Origin: Actinomycetota bacterium
Lineage (GTDB): Bacteria > Actinomycetota > Thermoleophilia > Gaiellales > Gaiellaceae
Direction: 5' to 3'
Length of the DNA: 64,000 nucleotides
NCBI GenBank assembly: GCA_003152275.1
Contig: PLZU01000098.1
Location: 118,274 to 182,273 of the forward strand
Under the pieces are notes generated by a model, which did no database searches, was not told where the DNA came from, and saw nothing but the letters and a program-made list of their open reading frames with translations. This document shows positions 29,029-38,891 of the stretch, in pieces (within the stretch, counting starts at the first letter, position 1; each line of letters opens with the position of its first letter). Made by a program: the position numbers and the translations under genes.

Positions 29029-29448
29029 TCATGCACGGGGACGATCGGCTCGATCGCTCGGCGCGTAGATGTGGAGCACGCTGCCAGTGTCGAATACGCG
29101 GACGGTCATCCATGAGCCTTCATCAAGATCGGCGTAGCGATTCCACGCTGCTTCAGCGACCGGACGAATGACTGAAGGAACGATGTTCCATCCGGCCACA
29201 TTCGCCGAAAATCGTTCGGCTGCCGCTGCGACGCCGTAGCCTACAACCATCTCGACGGCTGCTTGCTCGCCCATTACGACAGCGAACTCGGCCTCGCTCG
29301 CCAGCAGCAACCATCTCTGCGACCGGGGAACTACCGCAACGTCGAAAATGCTCAGAGTGTCCCTGGCGCTCTCGATGACGTCAGGCGTCGGCTCGATTGC
29401 ATAAGCGGCGACGGAGTCGCCCTCGCGCATCGGTTCGCGAAGCAGCAA
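29029..29448 (-). CDS. Hypothetical protein
   Basis: 140-codon ORF with protein-like composition (IEPTPDVIESARDTLSIFDVAVVPRSQRWLLLASEAEF). Confidence 0.55.
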   Translation of the reverse strand: MLLREPMREGDSVAAYAIEPTPDVIESARDTLSIFDVAVVPRSQRWLLLASEAEFAVVMGEQAAVEMVVGYGVAAAAERFSANVAGWNIVPSVIRPVAEAAWNRYADLDEGSWMTVRVFDTGSVLHIYAPSDRADRPRA

Positions 29449-29539
29449 GAGGTGAGAGTCGCCGCAAGCCGCCGCGTGGCGGAGACTCGCGTCCTGCTGT
29501 CTGTTACGGTCCGCTTGAGTTGGCCAGAATCAGCAACAG

Positions 29540-30244
29540 GTGCGTCGCCGGGGGACTCTTCGAGTGACGGGCCGTCGCGGCTTCCCTCGCCTAGCTGCTG
29601 CTCTGGTTGCCACGGCTTGCATTGCCCTGGCAGCGTCCGTTGTTGGCGCAGACGCCGGGCGATCCGTCGCTCGGGCCCGCGCGATCGAACCGCTCAGGAT
29701 CGGCCCGATCACAGCGATATTCATTCCGGCGCTTCGGCAAACGGACTACGACGTTGACGTGTCCGGCCCGGTCAAAGATGGGGGGCACGGCATCAAAGTG
29801 GCCTGGACACTTGACCTCGAACTCGTCGATCCCGCTGGCGCACCAGCCCCGGGTGAACCCGGGTCGGCGGCGGCGGTCGACATTGGTTGCAACAACGCTG
29901 GCGACGGGTTGCCGAACACACCCTCGCACGGGTACTACGTCGGTACCCACTACGAGAACAAGAAGCCCACCGCGATCTTTGGATTCATTTGGCACCATCC
30001 CGATGCAGCCGAGAGCATCCCGCCCGGCAAGTACCACTGCAACCATCTCGACATGGGCCCGCGCGGCCACCAGGGAATCATCACGGTTGTCATTCGAGAC
30101 AGCAACTGGAAGTGCAGCGCCAGTTACAAAGGAACGAACAGCACCTCGCGCAACCCACTCGAGCTGGCTCCCACCGCCGCGGATATCGAGGCAAGCGAGA
30201 GACATGGAACAGCGAGCACGCCAAAGTGCTCGCCGATCCACTGA
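29540..30244 (+). CDS. Secreted hypothetical protein
   Basis: N-terminal hydrophobic segment FPRLAAALVATACIALAASVVGA; mature region GGHGIKVAWTLDLELVDPAG...GYYVGTHYENKKPTAIFGFIWHHP. Confidence 0.65.
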   Translation: MRRRGTLRVTGRRGFPRLAAALVATACIALAASVVGADAGRSVARARAIEPLRIGPITAIFIPALRQTDYDVDVSGPVKDGGHGIKVAWTLDLELVDPAGAPAPGEPGSAAAVDIGCNNAGDGLPNTPSHGYYVGTHYENKKPTAIFGFIWHHPDAAESIPPGKYHCNHLDMGPRGHQGIITVVIRDSNWKCSASYKGTNSTSRNPLELAPTAADIEASERHGTASTPKCSPIH

Positions 30245-30344
30245 TGCCCATCGCTCCTTCGGGCACGGACGCTCGCGTCAGGGGTGAGCAAGTTCGGCTC
30301 CGCGAGTGTCCTGTCGCCGGACAGACTGTTGACGCCAACGTCTT

Positions 30345-30415
30345 AGCGAGCCATCGCTTCCGCACGGCGTCGTCGGTGCGCTGCTTGTCGAAGAGGTGGC
30401 TGTAGCGGCGCTCAG
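30345..30415 (-). pseudogene. Tyrosine integrase C-terminal fragment
   Basis: Minus strand ERRYSHLFDKQRTDDAVRKR; 26 nt (30373-30398) identical to 41194-41219. Confidence 0.65.
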
Positions 30416-30474
30416 TGCTAGCGGACGCGAACCGAGAGCCGAGCCGAACGCGGGGCGGATAAGGTGATCATCTA

Positions 30475-30858
30475 GTGATGTCGGGGCGCTCCGAGATCAT
30501 CGTCTGCGTTCCCGTCACCGTAGAGGGCCTGCTTGACCCGCGCTGGGGCCGGGCGGACCGGGTCGCGGTCGCGACTGTGAGACAGGACGGAATCGGCGAC
30601 TGGAAGGAGTTCGACGTCGGCTGGGGCAGCCTCCACGACGCCGGGACCGAGGGCTCGCACCACGCCCGGGTCGCCCGGTTCCTGCGCGAGCACGGGGTCG
30701 AAGCAGTGGCCGCACATCACATGGGCGCCGGCATGACGCACATGCTCGAGAAGATGGGGCTCACCGTCCGGCTCGGTGAGACGGGCAACGCGAGAGAGGC
30801 CGCGGCCAGAGTGCTCGGCGGCGAGCTGGACACCGAGCGCCACTCGACACCGCACTAA
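30475..30858 (+). CDS. NifB/NifX-type dinitrogenase FeMo-cofactor-binding-like domain protein
   Basis: IIVCVPVTVEGLLDPRWGRADRVAVATV...SHHARVARFLREHGVEAVAAHHMGAGMTHMLEKMGLTVRLG. Confidence 0.8.
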   Translation: MMSGRSEIIVCVPVTVEGLLDPRWGRADRVAVATVRQDGIGDWKEFDVGWGSLHDAGTEGSHHARVARFLREHGVEAVAAHHMGAGMTHMLEKMGLTVRLGETGNAREAAARVLGGELDTERHSTPH

Positions 30859-31459
30859 CCGCTGCCGCCGGAGTAAGGCGTCCGCCGTGCAGACGCCGCG
30901 GAGCGCCGCCGACCCGAGTCTGCGCCTCGTCCGGTCTTCAAAACCGGTACACCTGTCCCGTTCTGACCGAGGACGAGATAGTCGCGTTCTCGCACTCCAC
31001 CATCGTCCGGCAGTCATACAGACGCGCTTGAGGCCGAAAGCGCGACTAGATACTTTTCAGCGGCGGATGTCGACGTAGCCGCGACGCTTCGCCTTTGTGC
31101 CAACTCGTAGGAGTCGGAGGCGTTCGACCAGCCGGAGCGTGAATGTCGAGATGCGCCGCAGCATCTACCTCAAACAATAAGGACAGAAGCCTTGGCCCAC
31201 AAGCGACCGCACGAGTCAGGCATGTCAGAGAAGGCGTGATCGCGCTCAGTTCGAGAAGACACCACTGGTCTCTCCGCGGCGTTTCCGCGAAGAGCTGAGA
31301 CGCGTCCACCGGCTCGGGGACACACGTTCCCGCAGCGGGAGGTCACCAGTTTGCGCAGCACTGGGTAGCCGACGCGGCTGACCGTCCACTTCGCTGCCGT
31401 CGAAGATCCGGAGGAGCGCTCCCAAGCCCAGGTCGTTTCCTGACATCACCGCGTTGTGC

Positions 31460-32209
31460 TCAGCGGAGGAGGAGCTCTTCGATCGGCTGGCCGTTTGCGA
31501 GCTTCGGTGGCGGCGGGAACGCGACGCGGCTGGGGAACAGGCCCGCGCGGACGAGTGTCTCGGCGACGCCGAGCGCGACCTTCGCTGGGTTGACGACGGG
31601 GACGCCCAGGCGTCGCCCGAGTTCCGCGTCGACGTCAAGGAAGGCCATCGACATGCAGCCGAGGACGATCGTTTCAGCTCCTTTGACGACGAGTTCTTCC
31701 CCCGCGGAGGTCATCGCCTCGAGCGTCGCGTCGACGTTGTCTCCGACTTCGAGCACCGAGAGTCGGACGAGCGCGATTGCGACCAGCCGGGCGTCGAGCC
31801 GCTCGGTGAGCACGAGTCTGCGCGTCGCTGTCGGGTTCGGCACGGTCACGATTCCGAATGAGCCGCCGAGCAGCCCGGCGAGATGCATCGCCGCGGCGCC
31901 GGGGCCGACGACGAGCGTTCCCTTCGCCAGCTCGCGCAGTGCGTCGACGCCTGGATCGTCGAAGCAGCCGACGATTAGCGCGTCCACGTCCTCGCGCTCG
32001 GCCTCGACTAGTGCCTGCACGAGCGCCGGGACGGCGAGGTACTCCTCGTAGGCGGACTCGATCGACGCGGGCCCGGAGGCGACCTCATGCACGCTCGCCT
32101 CGACGTCGGGCGCGGCCCACGCACGCAGGAGGGCCTCGCGTCGTTCCAGCTCCTGCCGGCCGAGCTTCGTGCTGCTCATCGGGCCTGGGATGACATAGCG
32201 GATCTGCAC
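31460..32209 (-). CDS. Aspartate/glutamate (hydantoin) racemase family protein
   Basis: DALIVGCFDDPGVDALRELAKGTLVVGPGAAAMHLA, ETIVLGCMSMAF. Confidence 0.87.
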   Translation of the reverse strand: MQIRYVIPGPMSSTKLGRQELERREALLRAWAAPDVEASVHEVASGPASIESAYEEYLAVPALVQALVEAEREDVDALIVGCFDDPGVDALRELAKGTLVVGPGAAAMHLAGLLGGSFGIVTVPNPTATRRLVLTERLDARLVAIALVRLSVLEVGDNVDATLEAMTSAGEELVVKGAETIVLGCMSMAFLDVDAELGRRLGVPVVNPAKVALGVAETLVRAGLFPSRVAFPPPPKLANGQPIEELLLR

Positions 32210-32225
32210 GGGTCGCCTCCTTGAT

Positions 32226-33203
32226 TCAGCTTCCGGATAGGGGGGATCGTCGTTCGGCTAACGCGCCCGCGAGCACCTCTTCGACGCGGTGGCACGCCAC
32301 GCGGCGCCCGCCACCGACGTCGTCGAGTAGCGGGACGTCGGTGCGGCAGCGCTCGATCGCGAGCGGACAGCGTGGGTGGAAGACACAGCCCGGCGGCGGG
32401 TTGGCGGGGTCCGGCGGCGCGCCGTGGAGCACGAGGCGACCGCGCCTGCCCGAGTTCTTCAGCTGCGGCACCGCCGACCGAAGCGCGACCGTGTACGGGT
32501 GACCCGGGTTCGCGAGCACCGATGACGTCGGGCCTGTCTCCACGACGCGCCCGTGGTAGAGGACGACGACCGACTCGCACAGCCGCTCGACGACCGCGAG
32601 GTTGTGTGAGATGAAGAGGTACGACACCTCGCGCTCCGCTCGCAGGCGCTCGAGCAGCGTCAGCACCTGGTCCTGCACCGTCACGTCGACGGCGCTCGTC
32701 GGCTCGTCGAGCAGGAGCAGACGCGGCTCGACGGCGAGCGCGCGAGCGATCACGACTCTCTGTCGTTGTCCGCCGGAGAGCTGGTGCGGTAGCCGCCGGC
32801 CGTGCTCCGGGAGCAGCCCGACGTCTGCGAGCAGCGCGTCAACGCGTGCACCGACGTCGCGTCGCGTTGCGAGCCGGTGGGTCCGCAGCACCTCGGCGAT
32901 CGCCGTGCCGACGCGCATCCGCGGGCTGAGGCTCCCGTCCGCATCCTGTGGCACGAGCTGAACGCAGCGGCGGAAGCTGCTCAGCTGCCGGCCGCGCAAC
33001 CGGCCGATCTGGAAGTCGTCGTACGTGATCGTTCCTTCGGCGTGCGGCGCGAGCTGGAGAATTGCACGCACAATCGTCGTCTTCCCTGAGCCGCTCTCGC
33101 CGACGAGCCCGACCGCGTGTGCGCCGTCGGGAACGGTGAGGTCGACGCCGGCGACCGATTGGACGTCGCCGAAGCGGACGTGGAGGTCAGCGACCCGCAG
33201 CAT
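32226..33203 (-). CDS. Dipeptide/oligopeptide ABC transporter ATP-binding protein (DppF-like)
   Basis: GESGSGKTTIVRAIL, LSGGQRQRVVIARAL, LLLDEPTSAVDVTVQDQVL, CVFHPRCPLAIERC. Confidence 0.94.
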   Translation of the reverse strand: MLRVADLHVRFGDVQSVAGVDLTVPDGAHAVGLVGESGSGKTTIVRAILQLAPHAEGTITYDDFQIGRLRGRQLSSFRRCVQLVPQDADGSLSPRMRVGTAIAEVLRTHRLATRRDVGARVDALLADVGLLPEHGRRLPHQLSGGQRQRVVIARALAVEPRLLLLDEPTSAVDVTVQDQVLTLLERLRAEREVSYLFISHNLAVVERLCESVVVLYHGRVVETGPTSSVLANPGHPYTVALRSAVPQLKNSGRRGRLVLHGAPPDPANPPPGCVFHPRCPLAIERCRTDVPLLDDVGGGRRVACHRVEEVLAGALAERRSPLSGS

Positions 33204-33978
33204 CTGCACCTCCTCCGCTGAGCGCGGGCACCGCGTCGAATAGCGCGCGCGTGTACGGGTGGCTCGGTGCGTTGACGACCGATCGCGTCGCGCCGGCTTC
33301 GACGACCTCACCGGCCCGCATGATCACGATGCGGTCGGTGATCTCGGCGACGGCGGCCAGGTCGTGGCTGATAAACAGGATCGCCATACCGTCGGTCGCG
33401 CGGATCCGCGAGACGATCTCGAAGATCTCGGCCTGCACCGTCACGTCGAGTGCGCTGGTGGGCTCGTCGGCGAGCAAGAGCTCTGCGCGCAATGCGAGCG
33501 CGATCGCGATCGCGACGCGCTGGAGCTCGCCGCCGGAAAGTTGGTGCGGATAGCGCTCGAGGACGCGCGGTGTCAGTCGTACCTCGGCGAGCGCGGCCTC
33601 GGCCGTCGCCCGGCGGAGGCGGCGATTGCCGCCGCCGTGCAGTGCGAGGATGTGCGCGAACGTGTAGCCGGTCCGCAGTACGGGGTTGAACGCCGTCGAG
33701 GGGCTCTGGAAGATCATTCCGATCCGGCGCCCGCGGATCTCGCGCAGCTCGCGCTGGGGTGCGCCGACGAGCTCGCGCCCGTCGAGGCGGACAGACCCCG
33801 CCGTCGACGCGCCGAGGTGCTCGGCCAGCCCGAGGATCGCCATCGCGGTCATCGACTTGCCTGAGCCCGACTCGCCGGCGATGCCGACACTCTCGCCGGA
33901 CTCGATCGCGAGCTCGGGGATGTGCGCGACGACGCGGTCGCCGAACGAGACGCGGAGGTCGTCGATCTCCAGCCTCAC
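33187..33978 (-). CDS. Dipeptide/oligopeptide ABC transporter ATP-binding protein (DppD-like)
   Basis: GESGSGKSMTAMAILGL, LSGGELQRVAIAIAL, LLADEPTSALDVTVQAEI; GTG start overlaps DppC stop. Confidence 0.93.
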   Translation of the reverse strand: MRLEIDDLRVSFGDRVVAHIPELAIESGESVGIAGESGSGKSMTAMAILGLAEHLGASTAGSVRLDGRELVGAPQRELREIRGRRIGMIFQSPSTAFNPVLRTGYTFAHILALHGGGNRRLRRATAEAALAEVRLTPRVLERYPHQLSGGELQRVAIAIALALRAELLLADEPTSALDVTVQAEIFEIVSRIRATDGMAILFISHDLAAVAEITDRIVIMRAGEVVEAGATRSVVNAPSHPYTRALFDAVPALSGGGADAAGR

Positions 33979-34865
33979 CGTGCGACCGCCCGCCTTGGGT
34001 CGAGTCGGTCGCGCAGGCCGTCTCCGAGGAGGTTGAATGCGGCCGCGCTGAAGAGGATCGCCAGGCCGGGGAAGGTGACGACCCACCAGTACGTCTGGAA
34101 GAAGCTGCGTCCCTCGTTGACCATCAGTCCCCATTCCGGGGTGGGGTCCTGTGCGCCCAGGCCGAGGAACGAGAGTGCCGCTGCGGTGAGGATCACGCCG
34201 CCGAAGTCGAGCGACGCCTGGATGAGCACCGGCGTCGTCGCGTTGGGGAAGACGTGCCGCAGCAGCAGGCGCCGGCGTGTCAGCCCGAGCACGCGGCCGT
34301 TCTCGACATAGCGGCGCCGCGAGACCGACGCCGCCTCGCCGCGAGCGAGTCGCGCGTACCAGGGCCACCAGCTGATCGTGATCGCGAGGATCGTGCTGCT
34401 CGTGCTCGGCGGGAGCACCGCGGCGAAAGCGAGCGCGAGCAGCAGGGCGGGTACGGCGAGGAACACGTCCGTCACGCGCATGATCGCCTCGTCGACGATG
34501 CCGCCGGCGAAGCCTGCAACAAGCCCGAGCGTGACGCCAACGACGCTCGCGATCGCGACCACGGCCAACGCGATCAGCGGCGAGACGCGCGTGCCGTAGG
34601 CGACGCGGCTGAAGATGTCGCGGCCGACCTGATCCGTTCCGAACAGGTGCGCGGCCGACGGCGGCTTGAAGATCTCGAGCGGGTGGGTTGCCGATCCCGC
34701 GTCGGCGGGATAGGGCGCGATCAGCGGCGCGAAAACGGCGACCACCCCGACCACGAGCACCATCGACCCGCCGACGACGAGCAGCGGGTTGGCGCCCGCC
34801 CAGCTGAACAGGCTGCGCGCCAGGCCCCGGGGGCCGGGGGCGCCGATCGCCTCGACGGCGCTCAA
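33975..34865 (-). CDS. ABC transporter permease (DppC-like)
   Basis: HLFGTDQVGRDIFSRVAYGTRVSPLIAL; LARGEAASVSRRRYVENGRVLG. Confidence 0.94.
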   Translation of the reverse strand: MSAVEAIGAPGPRGLARSLFSWAGANPLLVVGGSMVLVVGVVAVFAPLIAPYPADAGSATHPLEIFKPPSAAHLFGTDQVGRDIFSRVAYGTRVSPLIALAVVAIASVVGVTLGLVAGFAGGIVDEAIMRVTDVFLAVPALLLALAFAAVLPPSTSSTILAITISWWPWYARLARGEAASVSRRRYVENGRVLGLTRRRLLLRHVFPNATTPVLIQASLDFGGVILTAAALSFLGLGAQDPTPEWGLMVNEGRSFFQTYWWVVTFPGLAILFSAAAFNLLGDGLRDRLDPRRAVAR

Positions 34866-35875
34866 CGCAGCCTGATTCTTGGATCGAGGGCCGCTTGCAC
34901 GAGGTCGACGGCGAGGTTTGCAAAGACGTACACGATCGCGACGAAGAGTGTGATGCCGACGATCGCCGGCGTGTCCAGCGAGATGATCGAGTCGCTGGCG
35001 TAGCTGCCGAGCCCAGACCAGTCGAAGATCGACTCGACGAGGAACGTGTTGACGAGCGAGTAGGCGAAGACGAGCGCGACGACCTGCGCGACGGGGTTCC
35101 AGGCAAGTCGCATCGCGAAGCGATTGAAGATCGTCCGCTCGCCGAAGCCGAACGCGCGCAGCATCTGGATGTGCGTTTCCCCCGAGACGTCGAGAACGCT
35201 CGCCCTCACCATCCGCGCTATGACGCCGGCCGGATACGCGGCGATCGCGCAGGCGGGTAGCACGAGGTGGGTGAGTGCGCTCCAGAGCATCGCCCAGTTT
35301 CCGTTCAGGATCGCGTCGAGGACGGCGGCGTGCGTGTACGCGTGGACGGGATTCTCCTGGAAGCGCAGGCCGTACTCACCGGCCACCGGCAGCAGGTGAA
35401 GATAGTTGAAGAACACGAGCTGGAGGATCAGCGCGAGCCAGAAGATCGGCATCGAGACGCCGACGACGGCGAAGCCGCGGATCGCATGGTCGGCAGGCCT
35501 GCCTCGGTGCCGGGCCGCAGCGAGTCCGAGGGGGACGCCGACCGCGAGCGCGATCAGGAGCGCAGCGATCACCAGCTCGAGCGACGTAGGCACCGCGCTC
35601 GCGAGGTCGGAGAGCACCGGCCGGTGCGTGTGAATCGATGTGCCCCAGTCGCCGACGAAGATGCCGCGGAAGTAGGTTGCGATCTGGTCGACGAACGGAC
35701 GGTCGAGCCCGAGGTGGTGGCGCGCCTGCGCGATCTCAGCCGGCGTCGCGTGCGGCCCGGCCCAGCTCGTGGCAGGGTCGCCGGGCACGACGCGCGCGAT
35801 CAGGAACGTCAGAAGCACGACTCCTGCAACCACCAGCGCCGACAGGCCGACGCGACGCACGAGGTATCTCGTCAC
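34862..35875 (-). CDS. ABC transporter permease (DppB-like)
   Basis: MTRYLVRRVGLSALVVAGVVLLTFLIARVVPGDPA; MVRASVLDVSGETHIQMLRAFG. Confidence 0.94.
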   Translation of the reverse strand: MTRYLVRRVGLSALVVAGVVLLTFLIARVVPGDPATSWAGPHATPAEIAQARHHLGLDRPFVDQIATYFRGIFVGDWGTSIHTHRPVLSDLASAVPTSLELVIAALLIALAVGVPLGLAAARHRGRPADHAIRGFAVVGVSMPIFWLALILQLVFFNYLHLLPVAGEYGLRFQENPVHAYTHAAVLDAILNGNWAMLWSALTHLVLPACAIAAYPAGVIARMVRASVLDVSGETHIQMLRAFGFGERTIFNRFAMRLAWNPVAQVVALVFAYSLVNTFLVESIFDWSGLGSYASDSIISLDTPAIVGITLFVAIVYVFANLAVDLVQAALDPRIRLR

Positions 35876-35896
35876 GCCGTCGCTCGGGCCGACGCG

Positions 35897-37498
35897 TTAC
35901 GCCTTCGGATGAATCTTGTATACGAACACAACGTCGACGTAGGCCGGATTGTCCTGGTATCCCTGGACGGAGTCGAGCACGATCCGCTGCTTCTCGACGG
36001 TGTACAGCGAGATGATCGGCACGTCGTTGAAGACCGTCATCTCCATCTGCCGGTAGATCGTCTTCGCCTGCGCGGGGTTCGAAGCTGTGATCCGCTCGAT
36101 GCTGTCGATCTGCTTGTCGAGTGTCGTGTTCGAGTAATACGCGAAGTTGAAGCTCGGTGGGCTCTGCGTATGCAAGAGGCTGATGAACCAGGTCGCCGGG
36201 TCCGGATAGTCCGGGTACCAGTAGATGAACGTCATATCCTGTCGGTCGGCCGGGTTCGTCGAACGCGCCTTCGCGTACTTCGTCGACGTCGTCAGCGCCT
36301 GCACGTTCAGGTCGATGTTGAGGGGAGCGAGGTTCGACTTGATCAGCGTCGAGATGAGCTGCTCGTTCGAGTCGCCCTGGGTGTAGGTCATGCTGAGCGT
36401 GATCTTGTTCTTGCCGGGCCCAAAGCCGGCGCTTGCGAGCAGCTGCGTCGCGCGCGCCACGTCGTAGCTATGCAGCGGAACGGTAGGCGAGTGCCCGAAC
36501 AATCCGGTAGGGATGATGCCCGGCTGCCGGATCGCCGCGCCCTTCAACGCGGTGACGATGCCGTTGTAGTCGATCGCGTCGCTGATTGCCTGGCGGACGG
36601 CTTTGCTCTGCAGCGGCCCGCTCGCCGTGTTCAGGTAGAGGAGGAGGTTCTCGAACGAGCTCGAGGTGGGCGTCCGGAGGCCGGGGCTGCCCTTGACGGT
36701 CGCCCAGAGCTGGGGGCTCATCTGCTGCACGAAGCTGACCTGTCCCGAACGGACGAGCTGGACCGCGGTCGAGTCCTGGCGGACGATGCGGTAGACGATG
36801 TTCGTGTAGTGCTTGCCGTGCCAGCCGCCCCAGTAGCCCGGGAACTGCTTGAGCGTCAACTCCACCTCCTGGCCCGGCGCTGCGGTCTTCACCTCGTACG
36901 GGCCGGTTCCGGCGTCGTGGCCGGCGCCGAACCACTTCGCGAGGTCTTCCGTGCCGGACGCCTTCACGTCGTACATGTACGCCGAATACTGGGCCGAGCT
37001 GATCAGGTCCATCGGCTGCGGATAGGCGAGATGGAGGGCGAGCGTGTACGGCGTCGGCGTCGTGATCGATTTGACAGCAGCCCAGGCGTAGGCGGCGGCT
37101 TGATTGAGCTTCTTCATCCGAAGGATCGCCGCCTTGGCGGCCTGGGCGTTGAACGGTCGGCCGGTGTGGAACCTGACGCCGCGGCGCAGCGTGAACGTCC
37201 AGAGCTTGCCGCCCTGGGACTTCTTCCACGACGTGGCGAGCAGCGGCTCGATCGTCTGCGTCTTCGTGTTGAAGCTCGTCAAAGTCTCGTACATGTTCTC
37301 GAGCGCGACCTGCTCCTGGTCATATGCGGTCGCGGGATCCCAGTTGATCATCACCTGCGTGTACGAGTCGTAGACGAACGTCTGGCCGGCCGCTGTGGCG
37401 CCCGCGCTCGACGGCGCGGCCGCCGAGCCGGTTGCGGCTGCCAACAGGCACGCTGCTGCAATCACCGAGACGCCGAACCACCGCACGCTGAAGCCCAT
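35897..37498 (-). CDS. Dipeptide/oligopeptide ABC transporter substrate-binding protein (SBP family 5)
   Basis: Signal peptide; WKKSQGGKLWTFTLRRGVRFHTGRPFNAQAAK; YSNTTLDKQIDSIERI. Confidence 0.94.
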   Translation of the reverse strand: MGFSVRWFGVSVIAAACLLAAATGSAAAPSSAGATAAGQTFVYDSYTQVMINWDPATAYDQEQVALENMYETLTSFNTKTQTIEPLLATSWKKSQGGKLWTFTLRRGVRFHTGRPFNAQAAKAAILRMKKLNQAAAYAWAAVKSITTPTPYTLALHLAYPQPMDLISSAQYSAYMYDVKASGTEDLAKWFGAGHDAGTGPYEVKTAAPGQEVELTLKQFPGYWGGWHGKHYTNIVYRIVRQDSTAVQLVRSGQVSFVQQMSPQLWATVKGSPGLRTPTSSSFENLLLYLNTASGPLQSKAVRQAISDAIDYNGIVTALKGAAIRQPGIIPTGLFGHSPTVPLHSYDVARATQLLASAGFGPGKNKITLSMTYTQGDSNEQLISTLIKSNLAPLNIDLNVQALTTSTKYAKARSTNPADRQDMTFIYWYPDYPDPATWFISLLHTQSPPSFNFAYYSNTTLDKQIDSIERITASNPAQAKTIYRQMEMTVFNDVPIISLYTVEKQRIVLDSVQGYQDNPAYVDVVFVYKIHPKA

Positions 37499-37660
37499 GA
37501 TCCCTCCCGCTTCTCGAACTGGCCGGATGATCGTGACAGTATCCAGCCTTTGCCGGAATCATGCAAGATCAACTCACTCAGCGGACGAAACCGGCAATAG
37601 AAGCGATTAAACTGGCGGCATCGTGCGCTCCACACCCCAGACAGCAAGGAAGGAGACATC

Positions 37661-38869
37661 GTGCTAGCTCCTGCAAAGCGCTACGACGGCTACAGGTCGT
37701 ACAGCTACCTCGAGGAAGGCCGCGACTACGAGGCCTTCAAGCTTTGCGCGGAGCTCGGTCGGGTGCCGGCCTACGCGGGGCTGTCGCTTAGCGACGAGCA
37801 ACAGCAGCGGGTCGAACGGCTGCTGAGCGGCGGGATCGTCATCTCGCTCCACGAGCATCCGACCGTGATGCCCGAACGAGTCCCAGAGCTCCTGCCGCTC
37901 ACGCGCACGGGGCGGGAGCGCACGGGCTTCGAGGGTCTCGCGCGGTCTGGGCTCACAGCCGTCTTCGACAACTTCATGGACGGGACCTGCAACATCACGA
38001 GCAACGCGGGCTGGAAGTGGACCGACGTGATCGCCGACGTCGGCATGCGTCTCTGCGACATCGCCCACCAGGACTTCGTCGTGCGCGCGGAACGCGTCCG
38101 CGACATCCAAGCGGCGCACGAGAGCGGCCGCGTGGCGCTGATTCCCGCCGTCGAGGCATCGACGATGATCGAGAACGAGCTCGACCGGATCGAGATCCTC
38201 TACGGGATCGGCATCCGCCAGATGGGGATCGCCTACAGCGAAGCGAACGTGCTCGGCTGTGGGCTGAAGGAGCGACGGGACGGCGGCCTGACGGCGTTCG
38301 GCCGGGCCGCGGTCGAACGGATGAACAAGATCGGCATGTCGATCGACGTCTCGCACTCCGGCGACGTCACCTCGATGGACACGATCGTCCACTCGACGGA
38401 GCCGATCTTCATCACGCACGCGGGCGCGCGCGGGGTCTGGAACACGAACCGGATGAAGCCTGACGAGGTGATCAAGGCCTGCGCCGAGCGCGGCGGCGTG
38501 ATCGGACTCGAAGCGGCGCCGCACACGACGCTCTCCAAGGCGCACCCGCGCCATTCACTCGAGTCGGTCATGGATCACTTCACGTACATCGTCGATCTCG
38601 TCGGGATCGAGCACCTCGCGTTCGGCCCCGACACGATGTGGGGCGATCACGTCGGCCTGCACCATCTCTTCGCCGACCAGATGTCGCTCGGCGAGGCACA
38701 GGGCGAGGAGGCATTCGAAGAGGTCGCGTATGTCGACGGGCTCGAGAACCCGACCGAATGCTTCTGGAACATCATCGGCTGGCTCGTGCAGCACGGGTAC
38801 TCCGACGACGAGATCGACGCGGTTTCCGGCCGCAACATCCTGCGCGTGCTCGACCAGGTCTGGGTCTAG
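37661..38869 (+). CDS. Membrane dipeptidase-like (peptidase M19)
   Basis: GIGIRQMGIAYSEANVLG, GMSIDVSHSG, FITHAGARGVWNTNR, LAFGPDTMWGDHVG. Confidence 0.88.
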   Translation: MLAPAKRYDGYRSYSYLEEGRDYEAFKLCAELGRVPAYAGLSLSDEQQQRVERLLSGGIVISLHEHPTVMPERVPELLPLTRTGRERTGFEGLARSGLTAVFDNFMDGTCNITSNAGWKWTDVIADVGMRLCDIAHQDFVVRAERVRDIQAAHESGRVALIPAVEASTMIENELDRIEILYGIGIRQMGIAYSEANVLGCGLKERRDGGLTAFGRAAVERMNKIGMSIDVSHSGDVTSMDTIVHSTEPIFITHAGARGVWNTNRMKPDEVIKACAERGGVIGLEAAPHTTLSKAHPRHSLESVMDHFTYIVDLVGIEHLAFGPDTMWGDHVGLHHLFADQMSLGEAQGEEAFEEVAYVDGLENPTECFWNIIGWLVQHGYSDDEIDAVSGRNILRVLDQVWV

Positions 38870-38891
38870 GGAATCGCGTAGCGTCAACGCG

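Noticed and set aside
35267-37600. 777-aa plus-strand ORF
   Set aside because: Antisense of DppB and the substrate-binding protein; no recognisable domain.
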